A stretch of DNA of 64,000 nt from Rhizobium mongolense subsp. loessense (GCF_900099775.1 NZ_FMTM01000004.1:62001-126000); one strand, 5' to 3'. Shown: positions 7,631-16,406, counted from the first letter of the stretch. Notes: generated by a model not told the origin, from the letters alone. Numbers and translations: made by a program.

Positions 7631-10480
7631 TCAGTACAGTTTTTCCAACAGTCGTTCGGCGGCCATCACGTCCGCAGTGTCCAAGCCTTCGCCAAATCGT
7701 TCGAACACTGGCTGTAACAGTGCCCGCGCATCGCGCACCCGTCCGTCGCCGACCCAAAACGCAGCGAGATCGGTCGCAGTTCGTAGCTCCCATGCGCGTG
7801 CGCCCGTGTTCCGGCTCTGCTCAAGCGACCGCGTGAAGCATGCCTCGGCATCAATGGCCAGAGAACCCGGCATCGACAAAAGCAGGTTCGCTCTGATGCG
7901 TAATAGCTCCGGCAGGTAGCAAAGGTCGCCGTTCTTCTCGACGAGCTCGATGGTTCGGTTGATTCTGCTCAGGCCTTCGTCAAATTCGCCGATTGCCACC
8001 AATCCCTTGACCAGCGATATCTCGAGCATGGTCGTGAACACCTCGTAGGTCGCGGAGTGAAGCTTCTCGATGCATCGACGCAGCGTCTCGATCCCGGCTT
8101 TCACGTCTCCGCGGCGGATGGCTACTTCGCCCTGAAAACCTTGAGCTACGGACACGTACGGTGAGAGGAAATGCAGCCCTGCGCGCGAGATCAACCATTC
8201 GATATGCTCCTCGGCACTCGGCAGATCATCCCGCCACAGGAAGACAGCAATTCCGCCCAGAAGTGCGATGCATAGGGTCAGGGAATGATCCAACTTGGCT
8301 GCATCGCTGATCGCCTGGCGCGCCCGGCAGTCAGCTTGCGCCGGATAGCCTTGCAGCCACAGATTCCGGGCCAGAATCCCCCCGGCGAGATGTCTCCCTT
8401 CGAAGCCAACATAGCTGGCAGGGGTTCTCTGCGACCGCGGTTCGCTTCTCGCTGCCGCCTCGAGTTCGATCCGCGCATTAATCAGATCACCCGTGAAATG
8501 CAGCGAATTACCGAGAAAAAAGCGACCCAGTTCAACCGTGGCAGGATCGTCCACCGTCATGGCGATTGCAGAGCAACGACGCGCGTAGCGAAGGGCAGCG
8601 TTGAAATCGCCGATGCGCAGGCTCAACATGCTCAACGGGCCCAAGATACGCAATTGGTCGAGCGCATTGCCCCGCTCTTCTGCGATTTGCAGGCTGCGAA
8701 CGAGGGCGGCCTGCGAGGTTTCGCGGCCGCCTTGAAGATACATTCGGGAAATTCCAAGACCCGCTTGCAGGTGCATCTCCTCGATGCTTCCTTTCGACGC
8801 GTCATCCAGCGCAAGGAGCGCGCGTTCCGACCATCGCTGGCACTCGGGAAAGAGCGACATGACCTGGAAAACGGACGCCGCGGCAGCAGCAAGCCTAATG
8901 CCGACATCAATGTCGCCGTGTTCTCCGAAGCACCACTCCAGTGCCGCGCGAACATTGTTGATGCTCACGAAGTACGGCAACCGCTCAAGCCCTGTCGACA
9001 ACGTCGGCCAATCCGGGCCGAATTGCTCGAGCCAACGTCGATAATAGGTCGCGTGACGCGCCCCCAGTCCGGCGCGCTCCGCTTCGGTCTGAGATTGGAG
9101 CGCATAGGCCCGTGTCGTGTCCAACAGGCGGTAGCGCATCATCGCGCCCAGGGGATGGGTTGCGAGCAACGATTTGGCGACAAGATTGTCGATCGCTTCG
9201 AAGACGGACGGCGGATGCATCTCGGAGGTGGAAATCACTTCCAGTGCGGCATCAAGTGTGAAGTCGCCGACGAAGACTGCCAATCGCCGAAGCACGAGGC
9301 GCTCCACTTCTGTAAGGAGCCCGAAGCTCCAGTCGAGCGTTGCCTGAAGCGTTTTTTGTCGCGGCGGTGCTGCCCGCGATCCTGTCCATCCCAATGTCAA
9401 ATGCCGATCGAGAAGCGTGGCAGTCTGGGTGAGCCCATAGCTCTCGACGCGGCGGGCGGCGAGTTCCAGAGCGAGCGCCATGCCGTCGAGTTTCCGGCAG
9501 ATGCCCGCAACGACGCGAACTTCCTGGTCGCTGAGATTAAGAGACGCCCCGCTCGCCGCAGCGCGTTCGATGAACAGCCGCGTTGCCGGAAAGGAAAGAA
9601 CTGTCTCGATGGAAAGTTCCGGATCATCCGGCGGGCAAGCGAGGGTGTCGAGCCTGTAAACGCTTTCAGCTTCGATCCTCAGCGCTTCCCGGCTCGTTGC
9701 GAGGAGAAACACCTGCGGCGCGGCGTCGACAATCGTTGCCACTAGATCCGCGATGGCATCTATCAGGTGCTCACAGGTATCGAGGATCAGCAGGATTTGC
9801 TTGTCGCGCAGGTAGGCGATCAGGCTAGGACGGACATCGTCGGATCCAACTGGCAGACCGAGCATCGAGGCTATACCGGCCGCGACCAGACCCGGATCGC
9901 TCAACATGCCATAGTCGGCAAACAGGACCGCCCCGTTGAAGGTGGGGGCGAGGTGATGCGCAACCGCGGTGGCGACGGTGGTCTTTCCGACGCCGCCGAC
10001 GCCGACGATAGTAACCATCCGCGACGTCATCAATTTCTCGGCCAGACGCTGAACGTCCTGCTCTCGTCCGACCATGCGGTCAAGTCGGCCCGGCAGCAGG
10101 GCGTGTGGGAAATCAGGGGCGGCGGAACCTTGTCGCAAGCGGCCGGATCGCGAGATTGGCGCTACGAAACAATAGCCTCTTCCGGCGATAGTCGTGATGT
10201 AGCGCGCGCCGTCCTGCCCATCGCCAAGCGCCTTCCTCAGCCCCGTCATGTGAAAACGCAGGCTGCCTTCGTCCACAATGACATCAGGCCAGACGCGGGA
10301 AATCAGGTCCTTCTTGGCAACGACCACATTGGGCGCAAGAGTCAGAGCAATCAGCAAGTCGAGGGCACGCGCACCCAGATCGATCCGAACGCCATCCTTC
10401 GTAAGAAGTCGTTGGCCGACACTCAAGCGGAACGGACCGAAGGATAGCTCGTCCGCCGTAGTGTCGCCGACATTGCTCAT
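7631..10480 (-). CDS. Winged-helix / NB-ARC ATPase / TPR transcriptional regulator
   Basis: Large cytosolic one-component regulator, 949 residues. Residues about 10-105 form an OmpR-type winged helix (LSFGPFRLSVGQRLL, ending YITTIAGRGYCFVAP). Residues about 130-450 form an NB-ARC/STAND ATPase with Walker A GVGGVGKTT, Walker B ILLILDTCEHL and the motif FLLATSREALRIEAE. The rest is helical TPR-like sequence. Start 10480 is chosen over the upstream ATG at 10540 because the product then begins MSNVGDTTADELSFGPF and GGGG precedes it. Such proteins are thought to switch on nearby genes after an unknown signal drives ATP-dependent assembly. The adjacent peroxide/epoxide genes on the same strand are plausible targets (inference). 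Confidence 0.88.
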   Translation of the reverse strand: MSNVGDTTADELSFGPFRLSVGQRLLTKDGVRIDLGARALDLLIALTLAPNVVVAKKDLISRVWPDVIVDEGSLRFHMTGLRKALGDGQDGARYITTIAGRGYCFVAPISRSGRLRQGSAAPDFPHALLPGRLDRMVGREQDVQRLAEKLMTSRMVTIVGVGGVGKTTVATAVAHHLAPTFNGAVLFADYGMLSDPGLVAAGIASMLGLPVGSDDVRPSLIAYLRDKQILLILDTCEHLIDAIADLVATIVDAAPQVFLLATSREALRIEAESVYRLDTLACPPDDPELSIETVLSFPATRLFIERAAASGASLNLSDQEVRVVAGICRKLDGMALALELAARRVESYGLTQTATLLDRHLTLGWTGSRAAPPRQKTLQATLDWSFGLLTEVERLVLRRLAVFVGDFTLDAALEVISTSEMHPPSVFEAIDNLVAKSLLATHPLGAMMRYRLLDTTRAYALQSQTEAERAGLGARHATYYRRWLEQFGPDWPTLSTGLERLPYFVSINNVRAALEWCFGEHGDIDVGIRLAAAAASVFQVMSLFPECQRWSERALLALDDASKGSIEEMHLQAGLGISRMYLQGGRETSQAALVRSLQIAEERGNALDQLRILGPLSMLSLRIGDFNAALRYARRCSAIAMTVDDPATVELGRFFLGNSLHFTGDLINARIELEAAARSEPRSQRTPASYVGFEGRHLAGGILARNLWLQGYPAQADCRARQAISDAAKLDHSLTLCIALLGGIAVFLWRDDLPSAEEHIEWLISRAGLHFLSPYVSVAQGFQGEVAIRRGDVKAGIETLRRCIEKLHSATYEVFTTMLEISLVKGLVAIGEFDEGLSRINRTIELVEKNGDLCYLPELLRIRANLLLSMPGSLAIDAEACFTRSLEQSRNTGARAWELRTATDLAAFWVGDGRVRDARALLQPVFERFGEGLDTADVMAAERLLEKLY

Positions 10481-10575
10481 GGCTTTTGCCCCAGGTGCTG
10501 CAATTGGCTCCTTATACTCCAATGGCCTCGGTGCCGCCATTGTGGACTATTGGCTGTTCCCAACCGTCCGTTCGT

Positions 10576-10995
10576 TCACACGATCGTAATAGCGACCTCG
10601 ACATTGCCCCGTGTAGCCTTCGAAAAGGGACAGATCCGCCGTGCCTCTTCGATCAACCTCGAAGCGACGTCGCGTCCCACACCGGGAAGTTGGATGATAA
10701 GCCGAACGCCGATGACAAATTCATCGTCGTCTGACGAAAGATCCACTTCGGTATGGATCCTGACGTTGGCGGACAGAGGCACTCCAGTCTCGCGAGCGAC
10801 CTGTGCCACAGAGCTTGCGAAGCTCGTCGACCATCCCGCTGCCATGAGCTGTTCGGGATTAGTCCCAATGCGGGTCGAACCGGGATCCGAGAGCCTAATG
10901 TCGAGAACACCATCCGTGCTGCGGGCGACGCCGTTGTCGCGTCCACCGGTGGTTTCGGTGGTGGCCGTGTAGATCAGATGCATGGTCTTTTTCAT
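10576..10995 (-). CDS. Ohr/OsmC-family protein lacking the peroxidatic cysteine
   Basis: 139 residues of the organic hydroperoxide resistance family, dimeric thiol peroxidases. The fold signature is intact: GGRDNGVARS with the active-site Arg, NPEQLMAAGW with the Glu, and the resolving cysteine in ICPFSKATRGN (Cys122). The first, peroxidatic cysteine is replaced: the segment reads GWSTSF, with Ser58 where the family has Cys. The protein should therefore not reduce hydroperoxides by the usual mechanism. AAGAGA lies seven bases before the ATG. It sits 78 bases downstream of the epoxide hydrolase on the same strand, probably in one transcript. A canonical paralogue is at 12712. Confidence 0.88.
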   Translation of the reverse strand: MKKTMHLIYTATTETTGGRDNGVARSTDGVLDIRLSDPGSTRIGTNPEQLMAAGWSTSFASSVAQVARETGVPLSANVRIHTEVDLSSDDDEFVIGVRLIIQLPGVGRDVASRLIEEARRICPFSKATRGNVEVAITIV

Positions 10996-11073
10996 GGAAT
11001 TGTCTCTTGAGCGTCGAGCTCCCGTTGGAGAAATCGGCGCGTGCAGTGCACGCGCCGAGGCTTCAGCCTATGT

Positions 11074-12381
11074 TCAGCCGGGTTTGCGAAGGCTGCGGAA
11101 GCCAGAGCGCACCTCGTCGGTGAAAAGCTTCGGCTGCTCCCACGCTGCGAAGTGTCCACCCTTGGGAAGCTTGTTGTAGTGCACGAGATTTGGGTACGCC
11201 TTTTCGGCCCAGGCACGTGGTGTCTGGTAGAGTTCGTCCGGGAAGACGCTGACCGCGGCAGGCACTTTGACGCCCTTCGCAGCGAAGAATGCCAGCTTGT
11301 TCTCCCAGTAAAGGCGCGCAGCCGATACGCCGGTGTTTGTCAGCCAGAACAACGTCACGTTGTCGAGTACATCGTCAGGGCTGAGGCCTTCATCCTGGCC
11401 GTCGAACGATCGGGCGATCATTTCCAGGCTCGCCCCGTCGTGATCGAGCATGTAGGTCGCAAGAGCGATCGGAGAGTCCGTCAACCCGGTGAGGGTCTGC
11501 GGACGGGTTCCCATCAGAAATGCGTAGGAGACATGCTTGTAGAAGAAGACGAGCTGATCGTATGAATGTTTTTCTTCACCCGAGAGATTTGCCGGGGCCG
11601 GCGCCCCGGCGAAGGCTGCGTTATTGATGGCGTCGGGAATCGCGCCCGGCATGTTGGTATGGATGCCGAGCAGTTCCGGGGGAGCCTGCACGCCGATCAT
11701 GTCGGTCACGACCGCACCCCAATCGCCTCCTTGCGCAACAAACTGGGTGTAGCCCAGGCGTCGCATCAGGGTTGTCCAGGCGGTTGCGATGCGTTCCGGT
11801 CCCCATCCGGTCGCTTCGGGCTTTCCGGAGAAACCGTAGCCCGGCATCGACGGGATGACGATGTGGAATGCATCCGAGGCGCTGCCGCCATGGGCTGTCG
11901 GCTCAGTGAGCGGGCCGATGATCTTCAACTGCTCGATGATCGAACCAGGCCATCCGTGCGTCACGATCAGGGGCAGGGCGTTTTCGTGCCTGGAGCGGAC
12001 GTGGATGAAATGGATGTCCAGCCCGTCGATCTCGGTGATGAAATTCGGCACGGCGTTGATCCGAGCCTCGACCTTGCGCCAGTCATATTTGTTCTGCCAG
12101 TGATCCAGCAACTGCCTGGTCGTCTTCAGCGGTACCCCTTGGGTAAAGTCGCCAACGGTCTCTTTTTCGGGCAGCCGCGTGCGGGCGAGGCGGTTGCGAA
12201 GGTCATCGAGATCCGCTTCGGGAATGTTGACCCGGAAGGGGCGGATGGTATCGGATCCCGTCGCTGCCCTCGAATATGTGGGAAGCAAACTCACGATACC
12301 CAGGGCGGCGATCCCGGATGCTGCGGCACCCAGCAGGCGCCGGCGGTCCTCGTTGATAACGTCAGTCTTGATTGCGGTCAT
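11074..12381 (-). CDS. Tat-exported epoxide hydrolase (alpha/beta hydrolase)
   Basis: 435-residue epoxide hydrolase with an N-terminal EHN domain (PFRVNIPEADLDDLRNRLA) followed by an alpha/beta-hydrolase core. It would open an epoxide to a diol through an ester on the nucleophilic Asp. Visible features are HGWPGS (oxyanion region), SMPGYGFSGKP, the nucleophile Asp220 in QGGDWGAVV and the catalytic His in GGHFAAWEQP. A twin-arginine signal (EDRRRLLGAAASGIAALG) indicates periplasmic location. The start at 12381 has GAGGAG seven bases upstream; the frame is open further upstream into the regulatory repeat. It is divergent from the Ohr gene at 12712 and shares a duplicated leader with it. Confidence 0.9.
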   Translation of the reverse strand: MTAIKTDVINEDRRRLLGAAASGIAALGIVSLLPTYSRAATGSDTIRPFRVNIPEADLDDLRNRLARTRLPEKETVGDFTQGVPLKTTRQLLDHWQNKYDWRKVEARINAVPNFITEIDGLDIHFIHVRSRHENALPLIVTHGWPGSIIEQLKIIGPLTEPTAHGGSASDAFHIVIPSMPGYGFSGKPEATGWGPERIATAWTTLMRRLGYTQFVAQGGDWGAVVTDMIGVQAPPELLGIHTNMPGAIPDAINNAAFAGAPAPANLSGEEKHSYDQLVFFYKHVSYAFLMGTRPQTLTGLTDSPIALATYMLDHDGASLEMIARSFDGQDEGLSPDDVLDNVTLFWLTNTGVSAARLYWENKLAFFAAKGVKVPAAVSVFPDELYQTPRAWAEKAYPNLVHYNKLPKGGHFAAWEQPKLFTDEVRSGFRSLRKPG

Positions 12382-12406
12382 GATCATTCTCCTCGGAAAC
12401 ATTGGG

Positions 12407-12480
12407 TTGATCGTCTGCACCCCTGTGCTGCTCCAAGAGGTACGCCGAGGTCGTCGAATGCACACGTTAGGCGTTGTTAG
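12407..12480 (-). promoter_or_regulatory. Upstream regulatory repeat, copy facing the epoxide hydrolase
   Basis: Read on the minus strand this 74-base block starts CTAACAACGC, continues TAACGTG, then GGCGTACCTCTT, CAGCACA and GGTGCAGACGATCAA, and ends 25 bases before the hydrolase ATG. A matching block in the opposite orientation precedes the Ohr gene. The shared words suggest a common operator or promoter for both divergent genes. The binding protein is not known. Confidence 0.72.
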
Positions 12481-12609
12481 ATGATGATAGTGGCCCGATG
12501 CTCACCGGAAGCCGCGTCTCCGGTTGCTTCCAAAGCCCCGCCGGCTCAGCGTTTCGTATGCTACCCACGGCGCACGTTGGCAGAGGGCGCTCATCGCAGC
12601 TAATGACGT

Positions 12610-12682
12610 CTAACAACGCATAACGTGCGGTTCCTGTCGCGGTGGCGTACCTCTTAGGTCAGCACAAGGTGCAGACGATCAA
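12610..12682 (+). promoter_or_regulatory. Upstream regulatory repeat, copy facing the Ohr gene
   Basis: This 73-base block repeats the minus-strand block at 12407-12480: CTAACAACGC, TAACGTG, GGCGTACCTCTT, CAGCACA and GGTGCAGACGATCAA in the same order and spacing, with a diverged 15-20 base middle. It ends 29 bases before the ATG at 12712. Such conservation outside coding sequence argues for a functional control site. It does not look like the AT-rich operator usual for OhrR. Confidence 0.72.
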
Positions 12683-12711
12683 TCATCAAAACCTAGGACA
12701 GGATATTCGCT

Positions 12712-13107
12712 ATGACCCACAAGGTTCTCTTTACTGGCAAGACGCACAACACCAACGGCCGCGACGGTGGAGCCCGCAGCAGCGACGGCTTTCTCGACGT
12801 CAAGATGAAGCAGCCGCATCCGGCTGCCGAAAACCTCTTCGGTGCCGCCTGGTCGGCCTGCTACATGGGTGCCATCGAGGTCACCGCCTCCCAGAAGCAG
12901 ATCAAGCTCCCGGCCGGGATAGCGGTCGATGCTGAGATCGATCTGAACGTCGATGACGGCAATTACTTCCTGAGCGCCCGTTTCAATGTCAGCGTGCCCG
13001 GCGTCGATCCTGGGATCGCTCGCGAACTGCTCGACGCCGCGCACAGCATTTGCCCGTACTCCAAGGCAACGCACGGCAACGTCAACATTGTGACCAACCT
13101 CGTCTGA
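12712..13107 (+). CDS. Organic hydroperoxide resistance protein, Ohr/OsmC family
   Basis: 131-residue thiol peroxidase that would reduce organic and fatty-acid hydroperoxides to alcohols, with electrons from a lipoylated partner protein in the known family. Both catalytic cysteines are present, Cys50 in AAWSACYMG and Cys114 in ICPYSKATHGN. So are the Arg in GRDGGARS and the Glu in AAENLF. The leader contains a repeated block shared with the divergent epoxide hydrolase, so the two are probably induced together. The only spot unlike typical Ohr is AAENLF in place of NPEQLF. A hairpin follows the stop codon. Confidence 0.9.
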   Translation: MTHKVLFTGKTHNTNGRDGGARSSDGFLDVKMKQPHPAAENLFGAAWSACYMGAIEVTASQKQIKLPAGIAVDAEIDLNVDDGNYFLSARFNVSVPGVDPGIARELLDAAHSICPYSKATHGNVNIVTNLV

Positions 13108-13123
13108 GCACAATCTCTCGGGC

Positions 13124-13144
13124 CTGCCCGCACATGGCGGGCAG
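13124..13144 (+). terminator. Possible terminator hairpin after the Ohr gene
   Basis: CTGCCCGC (13124-13131) pairs with GCGGGCAG (13137-13144) across a five-base loop, 16 bases after the Ohr stop codon. The downstream DNA is AAATATTTT rather than a clean T run, so termination efficiency is doubtful. Confidence 0.45.
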
Positions 13145-13207
13145 ACCCGGCAAATATTTTGGCGCTATCGATCACAAAAGCAGTGCGAGAAACCCGGAGG
13201 CAATCCA

Positions 13208-14230
13208 ATGTTGAAGTTCGACACGCAACGTGCCGCATACCGTGACTTCGCCGACCTGCTTGACACCGATCTCTACCAACCATTGCCGGATGACTGGTTC
13301 GTCGGAATAACCGATGTTATCGATTCAACCTCGGCGATCGCTTTGGGTCGCTACAAGGATGTCAATTATGCGGGTGCATCCGCTATCGCCGCCCTTGGGA
13401 ATGCATGGAACAGTTTCGACTTTCCATTCGTCTTTCGCGGCGACGGTGCAGCGTTCGCCGTCCATCCCGGCCAACTGGCATCCGCGACGACTGTTCTCCA
13501 GCAGACTACGGCATACGCCCGAGACGTTCTCCAACTTGGCCTGCGTGCCGGGCTGGTCTCGGTGAGGGAAATACGGGCAAGTGGAAGCGATGTGAGGACG
13601 GCCCAGTTTGCCGCGTCCGACGCTGCCACCTATGCGATGTTCGCTGGAGGCGGCCTGAACTGGGCTGATCGGCAGATAAAGGCGGGGAAATATACAATCT
13701 CGCCGAGCCCATCAAGCACGCCGCCGGACCTGACGGGACTGACCTGTGAATGGGCACCGATCCCTAGCCAACGCGGAGAGATCCTCTCTCTTCTCGTTGA
13801 ACCCAGCAATCATAGCCAATCACAGCATTTTGCAATTCTTGCGCGACAGATACTCGCAATTCTTGAAGCGGGCGAGGGACGTTCGCGCCCCGTGCCGGAC
13901 GATATCGCCATCACGACTGAAGTCGCAGACTACCTCGGTGGCAGGGGCTGGTCCGACGTTGTTTCGAATTCGGACTATCGCAGGTACGACGATGTGTTGC
14001 GTTTGACGTTGGACTGCACGACAGCACAGATCCGCAAGGTTGAGGCACTTCTCGTCGCAGCCAGGGATCGCGGGGAAATCAGCTTTGGTCTGCATCGGCA
14101 GTCCCACGCTCTGATGACCTGCTTAGTGCCTTCTGGCAATCGCGCTTCCCACCTTCATTTCCTGGACGGCATGGGCGGCGGATATACGAAGGCGGCCGCG
14201 ATGCTGGAGGCTCAAAGTTCGGATGGTTAA
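13208..14230 (+). CDS. DUF3095-family protein (putative adenylate-cyclase-like)
   Basis: 340 residues, start supported by CCCGGAGG seven bases upstream. It matches the DUF3095 family as I recall it: WFVGITDVIDSTSAIALGRY near the N-terminus, FPFVFRGDGAAFAVHP around residue 78, RAGLVSVREIRASG, and the C-terminal pattern SHALMTCLVPSGNRASHLHF then DGMGGGYTKAA. The first two elements look like a nucleotide-cyclase palm with paired acidic residues (D36 region and the GDG motif), so a cyclase-like activity has been suspected for the family. This is not demonstrated. It follows the Ohr gene by 100 bases and may be a separate unit. Confidence 0.78.
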   Translation: MLKFDTQRAAYRDFADLLDTDLYQPLPDDWFVGITDVIDSTSAIALGRYKDVNYAGASAIAALGNAWNSFDFPFVFRGDGAAFAVHPGQLASATTVLQQTTAYARDVLQLGLRAGLVSVREIRASGSDVRTAQFAASDAATYAMFAGGGLNWADRQIKAGKYTISPSPSSTPPDLTGLTCEWAPIPSQRGEILSLLVEPSNHSQSQHFAILARQILAILEAGEGRSRPVPDDIAITTEVADYLGGRGWSDVVSNSDYRRYDDVLRLTLDCTTAQIRKVEALLVAARDRGEISFGLHRQSHALMTCLVPSGNRASHLHFLDGMGGGYTKAAAMLEAQSSDG

Positions 14231-14787
14231 GCGCGCGTACCGTCGTGTCCGACCGAATTTCCCAACCAGAAACGAGATAACAAGTAGAATACTTGTGTAA
14301 GGAGCGCGCGGTTCGAATCCCATCAAGCGAAGATCTGTTGGTTCGCGTTCGGCGCGAAGCGGACAATGGAATGATCGCTAACGTAACAATTGGGTCCCCA
14401 GCCAGTTTTCGTGCGGCTATGAATTTTGTTTTCGGTTCTACGAAATCGCTGAGCCGCCTGCTGCAAAAAGTCGGTAAGTAGCTGAAAAAAATACATTTTT
14501 CGTCAGGATATTTGCCTACCAAAAGGCGGGGTCTGCAGGCATAAAATTCGCCTGCCTGGAGACCTTGGATTCTCACATGATTTCAATGGCTTATCGAAAT
14601 CACCTTGAAATCCCTCTATTTTTCCGTCGCGAGCGACCATGGATGCCACCTTTGTGCCCTGGCTTTGGGCCTCAGTCAACATGTGCTTGGAGCGGCAATA
14701 ATTTCCGCTTCTGGACCCAAAACGGACGTCGTCCTTTCCTCCGTATCATAGAACCCTCTGGACCTTGTAAGGCCACCTCTGGCAAAC
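14231..14787. other. Intergenic region carrying the right copy of the direct repeat
   Basis: No intact gene. It contains TGGGTCCCCAGC at 14391-14402, unrelated spacer DNA, then the right copy of the 175 bp repeat (14554-14729). The repeat runs up to the truncated 5' end of the cyclase remnant. GGTTCGAATCCC at 14310-14321 looks like a tRNA T-arm, but no cloverleaf can be built around it. Confidence 0.5.
14554..14729 (+). repeat. Direct repeat, right copy (about 175 bp)
   Basis: Collinear with 7384-7557; see that entry for shared words. The inverted pair GGTCCCCAG / CTGGAGACC again encloses a 163-base spacing. The spacer has its own imperfect inverted repeat (TGAATTTTG near 14420 and CATAAAATTCG near 14540), unlike the left copy's spacer. 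Confidence 0.85.
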
Positions 14788-15540
14788 TGCGGCTGATCGA
14801 GAAGTTCGAGCTCGATGCCGTCCGGCATCGTCCAACACTGCTGACCGAGCTCGACGATCTTTCCCTGGCGCTGAAACGCATGTCGAACGGTCTTTCCGCC
14901 TTCGCGCGTTTCATGCCAGTTGATGTCGTCCGTCCCCCTAGTTGACGGTCGCATCGAGCCTAAGCCTGGGGGTGAGCTCCGGGAGATAACCGTGCTGTTT
15001 GCGGACTTGCCAGGATTCACCGAGCTCACGGAAGAACTTGGTGTCGGTGTCGAGCCAAGCCTGACACGCTTTCTGACGCTATCGATTGCCGCCATTCATG
15101 CCGAGGGCGGTACCGTCGATAAATTTATCGGCGACTCGGTGATGGCGATCTGGAATGCACCACATGACGAGCCGGATCACGCTCTGCGCGCCTGCCGCGC
15201 GGCGGCCTCGATCCGCGACGCCATGCATGCCATACCGCAAATCTCGCCCAAGCATAACGCAGTTCGTGTGCGGATCGGCCTCAACACTGGCGTGGCGCTG
15301 GTCGGCAATATCGGTTCGGCCGAACGCCTGAGCTACACGGCGATCGGCGATGCGGTGAACCTTTCCAGCCGTCTGGTGGGCGTCGCCAAGGAGCATGGTG
15401 TGGAGATCGTGTTGAGTGGCGAGACGCTCGCCCGGACGGACGGAAAACTGCGCACACGATCGCTCGGAGAAACGCCCATTCGTGGCAGGTCCAAGCCGGT
15501 TGCGATCTTCACCATTAACGACCCATCGGCCATGGACTAA
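14788..15540 (+). pseudogene. Class III adenylate/guanylate cyclase, N-terminally truncated and frameshifted
   Basis: The 3' part (from ATG 14920) encodes an apparently intact cyclase homology domain: REITVLFADLPGFTELTEEL with the first metal Asp, DKFIGDSVMAIWNAP with the second, RIGLNTGVALVGNIGS and YTAIGDAVNLSSRL. Upstream, in another frame, lies the linker typical of HAMP/CHASE cyclases (ELDDLSLALKRMSNG, then LSAFARFMPVDVVRP). Joining the two needs removal of one base at the run of five C at 14934-14938. The sensory N-terminus is gone, ending close to the repeat at 14729. Either a one-base sequence error or a real frameshift is possible. A short catalytic-only protein of 206 residues could still be made. 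Confidence 0.75.
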
Positions 15541-15902
15541 GGCATAAGATACCATGCATGACACATCACCTCTTTGCCGATTCTGTCCTGCAGCCCTGAA
15601 TGACCGCTCGACTGGGTTGCTCATCGCGCCGACCAACTGCTCCATTCGCTGGCGTACGCCGAAATCCATTACTCGTGAATCAGTGTCCGCTGTTGGCGCG
15701 CATCCCGGTCTCACAAGGGAATTCGTCGAGCGACCGCTTTCCCCCTGTTGGAGACACTGGCTGGTTTGGCACGAGAGCGGCCGCTTCGGGCCGACAGGCG
15801 ACTTGGACCATGTCCGGAACGCGCCCCCGCTCCGGCCGGAAAGGCCGGTGGAGTCACTTCCCAAGAGCAGACGTTCCCCCGAGGCGAGTTTCCCGATCCG
15901 CG
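15541..15902. other. Intergenic region with no supported gene
   Basis: 362 bases between the end of the cyclase and the end of the SRPBCC gene (convergent). Open frames exist on both strands, but none has a ribosome site or a recognisable family. Nothing structural stands out. Confidence 0.4.
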
Positions 15903-16406
15903 CTACTCGCCTATGCTGGAAAGCAATTCGCCGAGCTGTTCCAACTGCTCCGGCAATGCGGCCGCCCCGCCCTGTAGTGCTTCCTCAAGCGCCTCCTTGG
16001 ACGGATAGACTTCGTGGAGATTCAGCAGCGTTTTCCCGCCCTGGTCCTCGAAGGTCACGGTCGTGACCGCGCCCTCTTCGCCCTCGTCGTTGGTCCAGAC
16101 GATGCGCTCGTTCGGAACCACCTCGAGATACTTGCCGTAGAAGGCCATGGTGTCCGAACCGCCGGCGCCGAATTCCAGCCGATATTTGCCGCCGGTACGG
16201 ACGTCCATATCGCACGATACGAGCGAAACGCCGGATGCCGATTTTGGCACCCACCAGCGCTGGAACAGCTCGGGCTGGCTCCACGCCCTGTAAACCGTGC
16301 TCGGCGGCGCATTGAATGTCCGCGTTACAACGAGTTCGCGATCCCCTTTGCGCTCGACTGACGTGCGGTTCTGAGCACCACCTGCACTGTTAACTTGCTG
16401 ATTCAT
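15903..16406 (-). CDS. SRPBCC-domain protein (AHSA1-like)
   Basis: 167-residue small cytosolic protein of the START/AHSA1 superfamily, a helix-grip fold that binds hydrophobic ligands. Recognised from RELVVTRTFNAPPSTVYRAW, ELFQRWWVPKS, TGGKYRLEFGAGG, VVPNERIVWTNDEGE, and VTTVTFEDQGGKTLLNLHE near the end, followed by an acidic helix. Its start codon lies inside the 3' end of the ArsR gene (17-base overlap, different frame), so the two are translationally linked. In many bacteria this ArsR-SRPBCC pairing forms a small self-regulated operon of unknown physiological role. Confidence 0.9.
   Translation of the reverse strand: MNQQVNSAGGAQNRTSVERKGDRELVVTRTFNAPPSTVYRAWSQPELFQRWWVPKSASGVSLVSCDMDVRTGGKYRLEFGAGGSDTMAFYGKYLEVVPNERIVWTNDEGEEGAVTTVTFEDQGGKTLLNLHEVYPSKEALEEALQGGAAALPEQLEQLGELLSSIGE

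Noticed and set aside
8285..9745. 486-codon open frame on the plus strand opposite the large regulator
   Set aside because: Its composition (arginine- and glutamine-rich, no motifs) is typical antisense reading of a high-GC gene; the minus-strand frame has clear winged-helix and NB-ARC motifs.
14310..14321. GGTTCGAATCCC, a tRNA T-arm look-alike that could mark a tRNA attachment site
   Set aside because: Flanking bases do not pair as a T-stem and no acceptor, D or anticodon arm can be built around it.
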